Shown here: in pieces, positions 6,200-6,756 of the stretch
How positions within the stretch are numbered: the first letter of the stretch is position 1
How the letters are laid out: the number at the start of each line of letters is the position of its first letter
NCBI GenBank assembly: GCA_021442965.1
Contig: JABUUX010000319.1
Location: forward strand, 1 to 6,756
Direction of reading: 5' to 3'
Source of the DNA: Treponema sp.
Lineage (GTDB): Bacteria > Spirochaetota > Spirochaetia > Treponematales > Treponemataceae
DNA: 6,756 nt
Program-made: the position numbers and the translations under genes
The notes under the pieces: generated by a model
Databases searched by the model: none
What the model was told of the DNA's origin: nothing
The model's input: only the letters and a program-made list of their open reading frames with translations

Positions 6200-6756
6200 T
6201 TATAAAGAACCTTTGAATACATCCATAACCATTTTTACTTTTTCAGGAATTTCTTCAGTGTGGACAGCTGTTTGTTCTTTTTTTTCTACAGTAACTTCAA
6301 AAAACATTGGTTTTCCGATAACGGCAGAAACAGCAGTAGAAAGAGCCTGATTTCTTTGGTCAAAAGTTCCTTTATCAAATTCAGTTTTAACGGTAGTGCA
6401 TACTTTGTTGCCCTCAATTTTCCATAAACCTGTGTTTTGAAGTGCAATAGCGGCAAATCCGTCTGAAACTGAAAAATTGGCAGTTACAGTTCCGCGTAAT
6501 TGTGCTATGGAAATTTTCTGTCCGTTTGCACATGTTATAAAGTCATTATTCTGAACTGGAGCTGTTTCTTCTGGTTCAGGTTCATAGTCTGAATCATCCG
6601 GGGCAGGCTGGTATTCTGCATCGGGACTCTGATTTTCTGACGCAATTTTAGTGGGCTCAGCAAAGGATGAGAAATCAGAAGCTGATGTAATAGTGTCTGC
6701 CGGTGAAGCTGATTGTTCAGGCGGCAGCTCTCCGCCATAATTAAAAGGGTTTTCGG
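6200..6756 (-). CDS. dnaX: DNA polymerase III subunit gamma/tau, C-terminal part (5' end outside the window)
   Basis: The frame is open from the right edge to the TAA at 6200-6202 and encodes 184 complete residues; the first two bases belong to a split codon. Residues 1 to about 70 are an acidic, Pro/Ser/Glu-rich linker (for example DDSDYEPEPEE) of the kind that joins the AAA+ clamp-loader core to the C-terminal domain. Residues of about 75-160 fit the small C-terminal fold of Gram-positive-like DnaX: a helix, then LQNTGLWKIEGNKV, a strand pattern ending EFDKGTFDQRNQALS, and AVIGKPMFFEVTV. The tail ends VKMVMDVFKGSL, resembling the F-x-G ending of many DnaX proteins. DnaX organises the clamp loader at the replication fork. 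The diagnostic ATPase part lies beyond the window, so the call rests on the C-terminal pattern and is probable rather than certain. yifB follows after a 98-base gap. Confidence 0.7.
   Translation of the reverse strand, partial: ENPFNYGGELPPEQSASPADTITSASDFSSFAEPTKIASENQSPDAEYQPAPDDSDYEPEPEETAPVQNNDFITCANGQKISIAQLRGTVTANFSVSDGFAAIALQNTGLWKIEGNKVCTTVKTEFDKGTFDQRNQALSTAVSAVIGKPMFFEVTVEKKEQTAVHTEEIPEKVKMVMDVFKGSL

Noticed and set aside
6535..6738. Open frame of 67 codons on the - strand overlapping dnaX
   Set aside because: Gln/Leu-rich out-of-frame reading of the DnaX linker; the frame that stays open to 6200 fits the DnaX C-terminal domain.

Overview
The window reads as ordinary bacterial chromosome with low to moderate G+C. 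The oversized MalF-type permease and the DnaX C-terminal domain make me think of a host-associated spirochaete such as Treponema. That assignment is a recollection-based inference, not something the sequence proves. Nothing here looks like a phage, plasmid or defence island.

Left part (1-2492, + strand): the 3' end of a carbohydrate ABC-transporter operon. The first gene is a MalF-type permease cut by the window edge. Its reading frame is open from base 1, so the first ATG (181) is internal. Eleven bases after its stop comes a complete MalG-type permease. Both carry the EAA loop that docks the ATPase. No ATPase or binding protein is visible. A binding protein probably lies upstream, and the ATPase may be encoded elsewhere.

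Convergent gap (2493-2757): no gene. It holds a nested imperfect palindrome of about 150 bases that starts right behind the permease stop, then a short direct repeat of about 15 bases. This is the least explained sequence in the window.

Right part (2758-6756, mostly - strand): three DNA-metabolism genes read leftwards. These are the 3' end of dnaX (polymerase III clamp-loader tau/gamma subunit), a complete yifB/comM (AAA+ branch-migration-type ATPase) and a complete short recQ without an HRDC domain. Between recQ and yifB a single tRNA-Leu(CAA) gene is read on the + strand, with its own promoter and a clear intrinsic terminator. RecQ and ComM-type proteins both remodel branched DNA, so their closeness is suggestive. 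The tRNA between them and a possible separate promoter for each argue against a simple operon.

I found no convincing undescribed system. The observations most worth a second look are the palindromic element, the two large extracytoplasmic insertions in the first permease, the hairpin abutting the yifB ribosome-binding site, and the recQ start region.
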